Positions 44,854 to 57,700 of a DNA stretch of 64,000 nt are shown one piece after another (positions within the stretch are counted from its first letter, which is position 1; each line of letters opens with the position of its first letter). Origin of the DNA: Eucommia ulmoides (taxonomy: Eukaryota > Streptophyta > Magnoliopsida > Garryales > Eucommiaceae). Under the pieces are notes generated by a model. The model searched no databases, was not told where the DNA came from, and was given only the letters and a program-made list of their open reading frames with translations. The stretch spans positions 48,672,897-48,736,896 of the forward strand of contig CM028330.1 in the NCBI GenBank assembly GCA_016647705.1, read 5' to 3'. The position numbers and the translations under genes were made by a program.

Positions 44854-47800
44854 TATTTATGTTAAAAAAATTAACTTTATAAAACATAATGATTTTTTGT
44901 ATAAGGTTAATATGATCTGTATTTTACAAATTTGGTGAAGCCTACTTGTAATGCATAGTTTATAAGAGAAGATCAAACCTTTTTGGGTATCAAAGGACAG
45001 AATAAAACCCTTATTTAGTGGTAATCCATTGGTTTCGTTACAGTCAAGTATTCATTTCTCATGCCTCGGACAAATAAAAAAGACGAGGGTTAATTAGTAG
45101 GGATGCCAATTGAACTCCAGGTCAATAATCGAATGAAACCGAATTAAACGTCTTGGTTTTAAAATTGATTAGATAGTTTTAATTATAGTTTTAATGTCAG
45201 AATTAAAAATCGAGTTGGTTTTAATTTTGATTTTGAGATAATGACAGTGAAACCAAACTGATTAACCCGTGTAACTGGTTTTTTAGATCTATTTTTATTA
45301 TATATTAACCTTTTTTTTTTTCTTCTTCTTTTTTTTTTTAACATTTTGACCCCTATGTATTGATGTTGCCCGGAAATGGTAACACAGTGAATTTATAGTT
45401 TTGCCTTTGCAAGTCTCCGTCACAAATCCTTGATACCGGGGGTAGATCTCGGTGAAAGACTTCCGGCGTAAGAGTAAGTATTTGGTGGAGAGAGGCAAAC
45501 TATAGTACTAAGTGGTAGCAGAGTGAAAAGTACCGTACCGGAGCCTTTACCTTACCCAGGTACTTATATGATCCTTCGCCAGTTTGAGGAGAGAAGTTGT
45601 GCCTTGTCACTCATTTTGTTACGGAGTAATGATTGTTCTGTCCTTTGTATGTTCCCCACACCAGACAAATATTCTCTAGTGATTTGGTAGTGAGGCGTCA
45701 TTCGACGGTTAGCGTTTCGGCGCACCTGATGACCCAACTTTGTCCAAAGATAGGTCTCGGGCCTTTTCAAGACAACGTTCTTTCCCCAGGGCTTTGGCCT
45801 ACCCAAAGCGGTGGGCCTAGACTCAGATTGGTCGCGACCTAGGCCTCTGGTGACGGATTTCCTGGGCTTAAAAGAGTAAGCGGCCCAGTATCAAATTCAC
45901 CACCATTAGTGGCCCCCTAGACTTCTAGGTCAGGTGGTCCCGTCTTAGGAGTCTTTTGACGCAAGATTTCATGTGGTGACACCTTTAGCTTTGTACTGTC
46001 CTTACTTGGACCGCTTTTCGATGACTCTTTCTCTTTTCAAGATTGAGTTTATGGACTTCTCAAATTCATTTCCCTTCAGAAAAAAAAAGTTGAATGGCGA
46101 AACCAAAGACGAAGGCTTCAGATTCTCCAATGCTTTCTGGATATAGAAGAATCTGCTACCAAGGGAGTGTTACCCTACCGAATTCATTGCCCTCGGTAGT
46201 TCCTTTGTCGGAGGCACCCCTTGCTTGGGAGGTGAAGAACACCGAGCTAATGTTGGAGTCCACTTTTGCAGGGATTCTGCTAATACCCTGGACTTTTGTC
46301 ACTCAGTCCTTATGCCTCATGATATGGAGTCTCTGCGGAGGGTCGATCCTCATGTGGTGAACGGGTTCACAGTGTCTTACGCGATGCAACTTCTTCATGA
46401 GGTTGCCTTTCTATGCTTTTGTCATGTTAAGGAAGTAGGGTTGAAAAGGCTGGTCGAAGCCCAAGCGAGGGAGATGGATAACCAAATGCGCTTTGTGTAG
46501 GAGGAGCTTTGAGGGCTTCGTGCCTCCGGCGTCGACGAATCTTACCTATTTCACGAGTGGGAGAGAGATCGTGCAGAGCTTCAATCGGATCAACAAAAGC
46601 TTTACCAGATCCATCGCGTCCTTCAAGGGGCTTAAAGCAACCCCAAACTGACTAAAGTAGAGCTTCGTGAAGTAGGCGTGACCCAGGGCCACAGAGAGTT
46701 CTAGTGTTCCTCTACTGCCTAGCCCCCTACGAGGGAGACGTCAGTCCACTAGCCTGTTGCACTGGGCTGTAGTAGTGGAGAGCCTCAATTATCTCGTTAT
46801 GATAGGAGAAAGAGGACTTGTCCTCACTCTATTAATTAATTGGACAGGTTGGGCGTTCTGTGAGGGGAGCGCTTAGGCTTTGGGGACACGATGCCTCCAA
46901 AGTAGGCCATGGAGAGCAACACTATGGGCTGACGTGTCATCAGGGACGTTTGCATTATTTCTTACGAATATCTTCATGATGGCATACACGATTTTTCATG
47001 CAGGCTAACCGAGCCGGTTCGCTTGTACATGTCGTCGTTTTGGTTTTCTCGAGGAACATACAAGGGAAAGTCTTTTTTGGTGCTTTTATAAATACTGGTG
47101 ACATGCTAGGTTAAGTCACCATTCCATACTTCGTCATTTTCTGCTTCTTTCCTGCTTTATTTCAAAAGAATATATTGAGTTGGTTTTCAGGCTGTTGAGG
47201 AGGCTCGCCGCTTATTCACTCTCTAGCGGGCCAGGGTGGAGGAGGCATATGTTGCTATTCTTTCCTTTGCCACCAATACTAAGGAGATCGCCGCATGAGT
47301 ACTCTGCGGTCAACTATCAGCATTATGGATGACTAGTGTCTCCATATATCTATCTAGAAGCTAGAATTGGAGTGAGAGATGGGCCCGCTTTGTATGGAGA
47401 GTGAGAAGGAGAAGGCTTGCCTATGGGCGAAATTGGATGACGTGGATGACCGGTTGGAACGATTGGAGCAGTCTCTCTGCTCAGAGTCTCTCCATCGTAC
47501 GGTGAGGAAGTAGGTGCTAGAGAAGACAGGAAATGGGACCTCATATTCCGATGGGGACATTGATGGTCTGATTGACCGTATTTTGAAGCTTGAGGACCTT
47601 GTGTCTGCCGTAATTTGGGCTAGCCTTTTTCTTCTTCTGGTGATGGTATCGAACCTTCCTAGAAAGAGGGTTCATCTTTCCCCAAGGGAAGCTCCTCAAA
47701 CTCCCAAGCTACAAGGGAGAGGAAGAGGCCCCGAGGTTGTTAAGTATATAAGAGGAAGAGAGGAGATGAAGGAAGAAGACAGAAGAAGAGGGAGGGTTGA

Positions 47801-48289
47801 CTTTCGTCTTTTTTTTTTTTTTGATGTACCTCTTTCCTCCTTTAATGAAAAGGCTCCTTTATTTTTACTGTTTTTCTCGATTCTCTCGGTGCATTATCTT
47901 GGCTTGTGTACCCACTTCCCTGCTCCCCCAGCCCTTTATCCAGGTCAAAGTTATTTTAGCATGGGTGAAAGGTTTAATCATGATCAAATTTGGCGCTTAT
48001 GATTCTGGTGATTTATGTTTTGGTAAGGCTTCCCAAACACGTTATCCTAGTAGTCGCATAGCGCATCCCTTACCTTATTAACATTATCTATATAAGGTGC
48101 ATGAAGTATCTTTTGGAGATTTACCTCTTGCAATCAGGGCTTTCTTTTTTCCTTTAGAAAGTGTTTTTTTTTTTTCCTCTTGCCTTTAATATCTCCATGT
48201 CCTTGTCTATAAGGAATGTGTATCATGACCTCTAGCGAGAGTTGAACCTTTCCTCTTCTATTAGGACGACCCTGGTTATACGCTTGAGA
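44854..48289 (+). other. Unclassified repeat-like region, possible decayed gag-type ORF
   Basis: 45300-48000 is less AT-rich than its surroundings and has several broken + strand frames. One starts ATGGCGAAACCAAAG (46094) and shifts frame within 200 bases. A further frame near 46320-46497 and beyond has Glu/Arg/Gln-rich, coiled-coil-like text (EAQAREMDNQMRF, DRAELQSDQQKLYQ) interrupted by stops. 47514-48002 is open for 162 codons without a recognised domain. The pattern suggests a decayed retroelement gag-like or plant transposon accessory gene, but I cannot name a family. Confidence 0.3.
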
Positions 48290-49909
48290 TCTTGGAGGGT
48301 TGAATATTATGAATTCCTAATTATGCCATTTGGGTTGACAAATGCTCTTGCTGCATTTATGGATTTGATGAATCAGACCTTCTAGTCTTATCTAGAACAG
48401 TTTATCATCGTGTTCATTGATGATATATTGATTTATTCCGAAAACAAAGAAGAGCATGTAGAGTACCTCAGAATTGTGCTATAGATTTTGTGAGAGAAGC
48501 AATTGTACGCAAAGTTCAGTAAATATGAGTTTTGGCTGGATAAAGTTGTATTCTTGGGGCATGTTATCTCGGGTGATGGTATTAGAGTTGATCTAAAAAA
48601 AGTCGATGCTGTTGTTCAGTGGGAAAGACAAAAAAAGTGTAACTGAAGTTCGAAACTCCTTGGGATTGTGTCTTATTATCGTCGGTTTGTACATGAATTC
48701 TCTGTTATAGTTGCCCTGTTGACCCATTTGACCCGCAAGGAATCTAAATTTGAGTGGATTGACAAATGTGCACAAAGTTTCTAGGAGCTGAAAAATAGAC
48801 TAATATCAGCGCCAATTCTTTCTCTCCCGGCAGAAGGTGGTAGCTTTGTGATTTACAGTGACGCTTCACACTACGGGCTAGGTTGTGTATTGATATAACA
48901 TAGCTACATGATTGCATATACCTCTCGGCAATTAAAGAATCATGAGCGTAACTACCCGACGCATGATTTGGAGTTGGCGACAATTGTGTTTGTCTTGAAA
49001 CTCCGGAGACATTATCTGTATAGAGAAACTTGCGAGATATACACTGACCACTAGAGTTTGAAATATTTGTTTACTCAGAAGAAACTAAATCTGAGATAGA
49101 GGCTTTGGCTAGAGTTGATCAAAGATTATGATTGTACTATCCATTATCACCTTGGAAAGACCAATGTTGTAGCAGATGTATTGAGTCAAAAATCGACGGG
49201 TTCGGTTGCACACCTACGAGTTGTTTATACTAACTTATATGCCGAGCTGAGATCTCTGTGAGTTCAGTTGGAAGTTGGTTAGACGGCAGCGTTGCTTGCG
49301 ACTTTGACCTTAAGACCGACGTTAATCGACTATATTATAGAAGTGTAGAAGTCGGATGTCCAATTGGAAAAGATCAGAGATGAAGTGAAAAATGATCAGA
49401 GAACTGACTATCGCGTCATAGATAATGATGAAGCTTTGATATTTGAGAATAGACTGTATGTGCCTAATAATGCTGATTTGAAGAAAGATATCTCGGAGAA
49501 AGCCTAAAACTTAACATATGTATTACGTCCAGGCAATACCAAAATATATCAGGATCTGCGAGAACACTATTGGTAGAATAGAATGAAATGAGAAATTACA
49601 GAATTTGTTGCTAGGTGTCTCGTCTATCAGGAAGTCAAGATCGAGCACCAGCGTCCAGATGAATTATTGCAGCCTTTGCCTATCCCAGAATGGAAGTGGG
49701 AACATATCACGATGAATTTTATTTCGGGATTGCCCCATACTCAAAAGGATTACAATTCCATTTGGGTGATTATTGAAAGACTTATCGAGTCTGCTTATTT
49801 TCTGACCGTGAAAACCATGTACTCCATGGACAAGTATGCAAAGTTGTATATTGACGAGATTGTCAGATTGCATGATGTGCCGATTTCCATAATGTCGGAT
49901 AGAGGTTAT
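48290..49909 (+). pseudogene. Decayed Ty3/gypsy polyprotein (RT, RNase H, integrase)
   Basis: Read on +, the frame shows reverse transcriptase motifs MPFGLTNA (about 48323) and FIDDILIYS (about 48413), then RT thumb text ([11 protein letters not shown]). RNase H follows at about 48850-49200 (YSDASHYGLGCVL, ending near GKTNVVADVLSQ), then integrase at about 49560-49909 (WKWEHITMNFISGLP, SDRG). Order RT-RH-INT defines Ty3/gypsy, and the motif style is Del/Tekay chromovirus. Many in-frame stops and frameshifts break it, and gag, protease and both flanking LTRs are not seen. It is cut at SDRG by the solo LTR at 49910-51901, and I could not find the rest of integrase beyond that. Confidence 0.85.
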
Positions 49910-50130
49910 TGTGGTATTTAAAAGTTTGATTTTAAAAACTTTAAGGGCTAATATGTTAATTTTAATTTTGACTTTTAAAAATTTAGGGATCATTAAGTTA
50001 TTTAAAATATAATTTAAAAGTTTTGGGATATAATTAATATTCTCTTTATTTCAATATGGATAATTAATGTAAATAAATAAATAAAATAGTGCTTGAGATC
50101 ATTTCCTTCTCAAAGAAGGAAACGAAATCA

Positions 50131-50213
<83 letters not shown>

Positions 50214-51901
50214 GACATGTGTTAAAGCCACAAAAAAAAAATGAAAAATGAAAGAGGAAATGGCGGTCAGGGGACTCCCATGTATATATATGTATGTTTG
50301 TGCTTATATGTATGCAGGTTTTTTTTTTTTTTTTCACATATATATATTGCTAGAATAAAATATATATTACGTCTAATTCATAAGACTATCTATACGAGCA
50401 CTTACACATGTATATTTATATGTCCAAAATATATATACGTGGATTTGAGAAATATAGTGGGTATAGATATATCTAGTTTGTGAAGAATATAGTTTAAAAT
50501 AAAATTTGTAAATTTTATCGAAATGACAATTTTTAATATTTCGTTGACTAATAATATTATTAACAATCAATTAATATTTTCTGTAGATTAACTTATTAAT
50601 AGAAAGAAATTTGTAATTGTTGTTCTAGTAATTTTTTATACAGTTAATATTGACTTAAGAAATTGGGCGTTTATTAAGTTCGTATAATCAAAAAATTGGG
50701 AATGAAAAAAATTGTATTTTAGTATCATGCATTGCATATTAGATTTATTTAAATAAAATTCTTTGTTTAAGCTCTGTCATTGTTAGGTTCACATGAGACG
50801 CCGACCACGTTTGCATTACGATAGTAACATATTTAGTAGCACAAAAATCGAGGTGAGGGTACTGTCTTTTATGTAAATTGTCAAATTATATTTTTGTATT
50901 AAATTGTGAAAAATAAAAGATTTATTAAAGTTGACGGTTTTATAACTTTAGACGGATCAAGTAAAAAGTTGATTGTGGAAAAATTATTTTTATTATTATA
51001 CCTATATGCCATAGTATGATCCCGACATGATGGCATGTCCTGCGGAATGTTGTTGGTTCTGATAGGATGACATATTCTGTAGGACGTTTATATTGTGACC
51101 TAACAAAAGAGCAAGTCCTGTAAGTAGTTGTTGTTATTGTTGTTGACTATTAATATGGTGGATTCGAATATGATATTGATTGTCAATATGGTGAAGTTAA
51201 ATATGAAATTGACAATATAATGTGGTGGAATTAAATATGGTGATTATACGGTGGTTTATACCACGTGTTCGTTCATACCATTGGAGATATTAAATTACCC
51301 TGACACTGATGACAACCTTAGATTTCATAGTTCTACAAGTTATGGTACCGTCATAACTCCCAATTGTGAGGTAAAACGATCTTATGACTAGTAAAGAAAT
51401 ATGTGTGCAGTATTTTATTATATATCAAAATAATCTAATTGGTTAATTTAAATGTATTTATTTTATTGTGATGATAGTTGTGGAATTTTATTTCAGCTCT
51501 GTGTGCAATTATCTTTTAATTTTGAAAAGTGGTATTTGATGATTGATTCATAAACTGTTTTTATATTATGAAGATAATACACCGATAAAATATTTTGTCT
51601 CAGGTGCCTCAGCTAGAATCGGGTCCACTACTAGTATTAGGTAGAGTCAGAAGGTGGTGTCGTTTTTTGTTTGATGATTGACAGGACTGGTGTGAATCGT
51701 GAAAGATTCAGTGTCTTTGTGTAGTTTCCTCGTGGATATTTGGGACATGTGTATTTATAAATTTTGAAATTGGTAAATATTTTTGGGAACAAAAAAAATT
51801 CCATATCAGTATATGTTTATATATTTGTTGATTGGTTGGGTAATATTAAGTCAACGTCATGCTCGGACTTTGGCGTTGGGGTCCTGAGGTGGGGTGTGAT
51901 A
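49910..51901 (+). mobile_element. Solo LTR of the gypsy family inside the dead integrase
   Basis: About 1992 bp. The start TGTGGTATTTAAAAG is diverged from TGTAAGACC, but the following AAATTTAGGGATCATTAAG fits the family, as do a (TA)n tract at 50137-50210, CATACCATTGGAGATATTA, CCTGACACTGATGACA (51299) and CTCCCAATTGTGAGGT (51357). The end is GGGGTGTGATA. Candidate duplication GTTAT / GTTAA (49905-49909 and 51902-51906), one mismatch. Confidence 0.65.
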
Positions 51902-51906
51902 GTTAA

Positions 51907-52728
51907 CTCAGAAAAAGGTGTTCAACGACAGCTCAATGTCTCTTGCACATGGATGAATCCTATCATACCAAAACAAACTTTCTTAATCCATTGCGATCTT
52001 TTCAAACATATTGTTTGCTGGGTCGATTGTCGTTACCACGACATTTATAACCACACCCCATGGGGCAAAAATAGTGAAGATGCAAAGAATTTAGATGACA
52101 AACGATAATGGTAAAGAGAAACCTATATGAGGCAAAGTGTTACCTGTACTACCTCAAGATTCCAAAATTACGCTCTCTCTGAAATTTTGTAAAATGAACT
52201 AGATATCGATAAAATAGTTGTGCATTGAAATGAGACATAAAACAAATGGAGAAACGAATTTATGTGAAACAATAACTTTGCAAGAATTAGAAGAGCAATG
52301 CTCCCGTGGCAAACGAGCAGATGTCAAAAAAAAATTATTGATTCGCAATATACAAATAACCTAGCACTAGTCAATTACAAAGATGGAGTTATTTATTATG
52401 AGTGGTTTGATAAATTTATTTAGTTATCTCGCTAGAAAAGTTCAATTTTGGGTTATATATATTTTTTATTTATTTAATTTTTTTTTATTTTTTTATTTTT
52501 ATTTATTTATTTATTTATTTTTTTATGATTACTTTTAGCTGTTATTGCCTTTATATTTCAATATGTTTTTTGCTTAAAATTTGTCACCACAACTCTTTTT
52601 TTTTTAAATATATTTTTTTTTTCAATATTAAGGTATTTAAATATATTATAAAAAAACTAGGGTATTATATTGAATAAAATAAAATTATTCAATTTTCAAA
52701 AATAATCTTTTATATAACTTCTAATATA
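51907..52728. other. Unassigned DNA between two solo LTRs
   Basis: A 114-codon + strand frame begins inside the LTR and ends at 52108 without a known motif. 52440-52660 is T-rich low complexity with (TTTA)n. It may include further retroelement debris. Confidence 0.35.
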
Positions 52729-52733
52729 AATAT

Positions 52734-53530
52734 TGATGAAGGTATTTTTGAGCACTTTTGAATCAGCACTTGGGACTCGGTCACGTGTCAACCCTCGTAA
52801 TGACAGGAACGAATTCCAAAATCCACAACGCTACGCTGGAGCATACACCGACTACGACTCCTCCCTGGAATCTCATTTGCACCTAGGGAGGAGTGAGGAG
52901 CCCCGCAGGGACGTGCCGCTTTAAGCTCTACGCCGTTCCATCGGCGATCAGTTTTAGGGACTCAGCCGTTCACCTAGACCGACTCTCCTTTTCACCCTGT
53001 TTCTTCTCCAGGACTCCACGGATTTCCGCTTTCCTCCACCAGCTTACTACCGCTAGCCTAACAAAGGCCCGCGGGCATCGCCAAATGGGCCCAAAAGCCC
53101 AAGCCCAACGATTATCTCCTAAATGCCCTGAATTATCGGCTAAACACCGGGTTTCAACTAATCAATCGTGTTTAGACCTGACTAATCATCTCCAACGTCT
53201 ATATATATCGGGGGCTATGTAAGCTCGAGATACGCTTTAATGACTTACATTACACGTGAGTTTATTTATTTGCTTACTATATTCTGTATATTTTCTCTCT
53301 GAGCATTGATTACCACGCCGGAGGGGTTTTACCGGAATAAACCCCGGTCTGAGCCTTCTGCAAGTATACTTCCTGAGGAGTAGGACTCTGGACATAGTAG
53401 GTCAGTCCTCCCAGAACCCAACACAGCTCACGCGAGAACTTTTCAACCGACAACTCCGCCTCAGCAAGAGGACCCACCTGTCATCCGACTGGACCATACT
53501 CGAGGTGTGTACCAGTTTTATGCACAAACA
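52734..53530 (+). mobile_element. Solo LTR, Ty3/gypsy Tat/Ogre-like, 797 bp
   Basis: Starts TGATGAAGGTATTTTTGAGC and ends TGCACAAACA, with a perfect duplication AATAT (52729-52733 and 53531-53535). Its start resembles the solo LTR at 4962 (TGATAAGGAGTATTTTCG). Its 3' part has TATATATCGGGGGC, GAGCATTGATTACCACGCCG and GAGCCTTCTGCAAGTA, the layout seen in that LTR and in Tat/Ogre LTRs generally. Confidence 0.75.
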
Positions 53531-53535
53531 AATAT

Positions 53536-54701
53536 AAATTAATATTTTAAACAATATACATATTAATAATGATACAACAAAAATGATAATTTTTTTTCTT
53601 CATATTATTGAAATAAGATATATTATAAGATTTAAAGTAAATAAAAATAATTAGATTTCATATATGAATTTGTTTTATATTTATTTAAAATTTATATTTT
53701 TAGTTTTCTATTTTTGAGATGGGTGGATAAATGAATTTTGAAATCTAACACATTATACATTAGTCTCTAAAAACACCATTAGTAATTGAAATAAATTAAA
53801 CTAATAAATTTTTTTTTTTGTGTAATGTCTATGTAATTTTTTTAAAATTAAATTAAATAGAAAAAAAAAAAAAAGTATGAAAGGAGTAAATGGGAGAAGG
53901 GGCCGGCCTAAAAAAAATTGTTGAGAGCTCCCAAATTTAAAAAAAGAAAATTCTAAGGACTAATCAAAATAATTTCACACTAAAAGTACATAATAATTTC
54001 ATTCAAAAAATTACTCTTTCTTTATGCCTAAAAAAAATATTTTTCACTTAAATTTTTATCATTAAAAAATATTTGTAGAAGTTGGTGCACATTTTTTAAA
54101 AATAAAATTATGAATAATATTTTATTTGATTGTCTTAAAAAATTATTTGATTTTGAAATAGGACTTATAGAAGAAAATTTCTAAAAAAAAATTAGAGCTT
54201 GAAATAGTCAAAATGCTACCTTTGGCCATAAAATATTAGAGCAGTCGGTAGCACCTCCGGCTAAATAAATAAAAAATAAAAAAACTCAAATGACCGACTT
54301 TAAAATAGTAGAGTCGGAAGTAGCACCTCTGGTTTTTGTGCCGAGAATTTCTGTGAGAATTTCTGTGAGAATAACTCAAAAAAAGGGTAGTTCATATCCG
54401 AGCACCATTTTGGTCTCCCTTTGTCCTCTCTAGCCTGTGAGAATGTTGGAATGTTATCCCCCAGTCCCCCACTCCCTATTTTCCCAACAACCTAACGGAA
54501 ACTGGTGGCAGAAACAGCCGACAAGTGTAGAGCAGTGAAGGCTGCTGCGTGTTACCTCTCTACGCTCTAAATATTCAGGTAGTAATCAACACCATGATCG
54601 GATAATCGGTTCGTATAATCACACTCTCTCTCCCTCTACCCCTCGCTATCTCTTCTTCCTTCGCTCGGCGTTATAGTACAGTGTACAGAGTCGTTCGAGC
54701 T
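53536..54701. other. Intergenic DNA and COQ9 promoter region
   Basis: AT-rich to about 54230. 54236-54330 has two inverted/direct copies of AGTCGG(T/A)AGTAGCACCTC(C/T)GG-like words. A CT-rich stretch (54620-54665) just before the ATG is probably the COQ9 5' UTR. No TATA box is certain. Confidence 0.4.
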
Positions 54702-57700
54702 ATGTATCGATCGGCAGCGAAGCGGTTGCTTCAGGTTCCATCCTTCTATTGCATGTCTCGCCCTCAAATTCCACCAATTCGAGCCGTTTCAGCAAATTTG
54801 AATCGCTTCTCTTCCACTTCGGCAACTTCTGAGACTCCTCCAAATCAAAATCCACAAATGCGAACAGAAACCCAAAATCAATCTGACCCTGCTGCTGCTG
54901 CATCGTCAGAATCGTCGTCGTCGTCGTCCTCAACAGCTTGGAGCGAAGAAGGAAGAGCTCGTGGCCATGGCCATGAGAGCCAGACCAGGAGTGGGTCACG
55001 ACCTAAAGCTCAATACCAAGACGAACAGGCTCGTGTGCTTAACGCCTCCCTTCGTCACGTGGTCTGTACATTTCTCTTTTTCTGTTGCTCTATTTAGTCT
55101 TATCACAGGCTTAATTATGTCTGGGCATTATCTGTTTCATTGATCATGATGGTAAATATATTATTTAGATCACTATTATGCTTGAAGTTTTTCACAACTC
55201 GCGTAGCAGGTTATGGTATGAACAATGTGTTGCACACGGCGTTTCTGTAATGTTCAATTTCACAGATATATCGTATAGAATCCTGCTACACAGAGGCAGG
55301 ACGTATGATAGAACATATTTGAGGATTGTTTTTGTTTGTGTGTGTTTGCTTTTTGTTTGAAGAGTCACGGTCAATTCCCCTGGGCTATCTCCCTTCTCGA
55401 CCAGACGAAGAAGATATTCATTCGATTCAGGCAGGTATGGGTTGGCTTGAACACATTTTTTCAACCTGGTTGGGTCAGGAGGCGAAGACTGCCAAAGTGC
55501 ATCATTCAGTGGAGGGTGTTCATAGAAAGGAAGGCGTCACACAATTTTCTTGTTTGTTTCGTTTTCCCCATCATAATCTGGCCATCGTTCTTTGGCTTCG
55601 AATAAAGGATTCATTTATAATATATTGCATGTGATCTGAATCATAGCCATCATAATTGAGAATGGGGTGAAATGCAGTATTTACCATTAAATATTCTTTA
55701 GATTAGAAATTTTACTGAAACTAAACTCTTGCTGTATAAAATTTGTGCCATAGATGACATAGGATTTAAACTCTTCCTTGCAGTAATAGACTTGGAAATG
55801 AACATCTTGAGTTCTTCTTAGTCAATTTCTGAAGTTTGATATGAAGTGTGGCTTCTGCAGAATAGGTTGGGATGGACTGAAGCAACCATGATTGCAGGTG
55901 CGAGAGATGTTGGTGTCTCTCCTTCTATAGTTGGATCTTTTCCGCGAAAAGAAGCAGTTCTGGTAGAGGTATTTCCGTATTCTTGTCCTTGTTTTGCACA
56001 CTTACACAGAATTAACCTAAGTCGATTACTTCTTCTGTATCCAACAGAACAGTAATACGAATTATCTTTTACTTGGCCAAGCTTGAATAAAGATCATTTG
56101 CTCCTGTTGTACATGCTAAAAGCTTAATGTTCTTCCATATTTCAGCTTTCTAAATGTCACGAATGCTAATATATTTATAGTGGAAAAAATGAACTTTTAT
56201 TATTGAACACTTTACTGATAGCTGTTTGCTTTCAGAATTTTGACTTTGCACCTTGGATTAAGGCTCAAAAACTTCCATTTTGGCCTATAGGCCAAGACTG
56301 ACTGTGCGTAGGACTTGCTCTGCCCCAAATGTTTCTCACATTTTGAGTGAATATCATGTTGTACAAGGATGAATATCACTTATACTCTACCTCACTCCGA
56401 CTCTTAAGTTCCACGTTCCCGGATTAGAAATTTTGCTTCCAACAACTCCCCCCAACCCCCCCAAAAAATATATTAAAAATAAATAAATAAAATAATAAAG
56501 AATAGAAAAGGAACTGTAAAAAAGGAGCACTGAACACAACATGTTGGAAGTGGTTTTTTATTAGGCCTAAACTGATACTAAATGTTCAAGTTTCTCACAA
56601 GCGTCTTTTCCTCACCCAGAGCTATATTATTGGATCCATGACCGAATTCTTAATCTTTGTAATAGGATGATTTTATATCATAAGTGCTGCATGTGGTTTC
56701 AACATAATTGCTAAAGTTAGCTTCCTTTTCCTCTAATAATCAAAAACGGTAATTTGGAACTATTGGTGAAAACAAAAAAAAAAAAAAAGAAAGAAAAAAA
56801 GAAAAAAAAAAGGCTCTTAGTGGCGGAAAAAATTGGGAGAGTCCTCTCGATGAAGGTAGAAAATGATCTAGAGTAGAGAAACTTGGGTTGGAAAATGAAG
56901 AAGAGGGACTGTGGAGGTTAGTGAAAAAATGTACTTTGAAGAAAATAATTCTTTAGCAGTTGTCTGGTCTTTCTGCTTATGCCTCCCTAGTCCCTTCTCA
57001 TAAGAGTTTTATCTCAATACGTGGTCTTTCCAGTTTGCACTCTGTATCTTCACTTAATACTAGATAATTATGCATGTTGAATCCGTCAATAAGGATAACT
57101 TGGCTTTTTAGCCTGTAAGAAAAAGGTATTACTGAGCGTTTTTTGACGGTGTGGTGTTATAGTTCTCTTGTTAACTCGTTACCTGTGTTATGTTTAGATT
57201 TGAACACAAAGAAGATTATTTCTTTTGACTTACCTCCCGGAATTGGATTCATTTTAATATTTTTCCTTCTTTTTGTCCTTTCTAATTTGTCCTCTTCAGT
57301 TTTTCATGGATGAGTGTTTACAAAGGCTTATAAACATAATTGACTCAGACGAGGATTTGGAAAACTTGATACCTAGCGAGCGCATCGCAAAGCTTGTTAG
57401 GATTCGCTTAGAGATGCAGGCTCCCTATATATCAAAGTGGCCTCAAGCTCTTAGCATACAGGTTTATTTTTTATTATTTTTTTCCCCTTGTTAAATACAC
57501 TCCTATTGGATTGCATGTTCCTTTGTGTAAGCTGGAGCCTGACAAAAGAATTCTTGCGTAGGCTCAACCATTAAATCTCTCTACTAGTTTTAAGCAGCGG
57601 GCAATGCTGGTTGACGAGATTTGGCATGCTGCTGGAGATGAGGCTACCAATGTCGATTGGTATGTGAAGCGCACTGTACTTGGTGGGATATACTCAACAA

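Noticed and set aside
50137-50210. Long TA tract as an unusual regulatory element
   Set aside because: It is a (TA)n microsatellite at the position where other members of this LTR family also carry TA tracts.
51764-52108. 114-codon frame spanning the LTR end
   Set aside because: It starts inside the solo LTR and runs into unrelated DNA; no motif and no reason to expect a gene.
53079-53110. A-box-like GGGCATCGCCAAATGGGCC as a second SINE
   Set aside because: No B box follows at tRNA spacing, and the stretch is inside a solo LTR.
54681-54701. Upstream start for COQ9
   Set aside because: The frame is open upstream only from a GTG. The ATG at 54702 gives a normal mitochondrial presequence.
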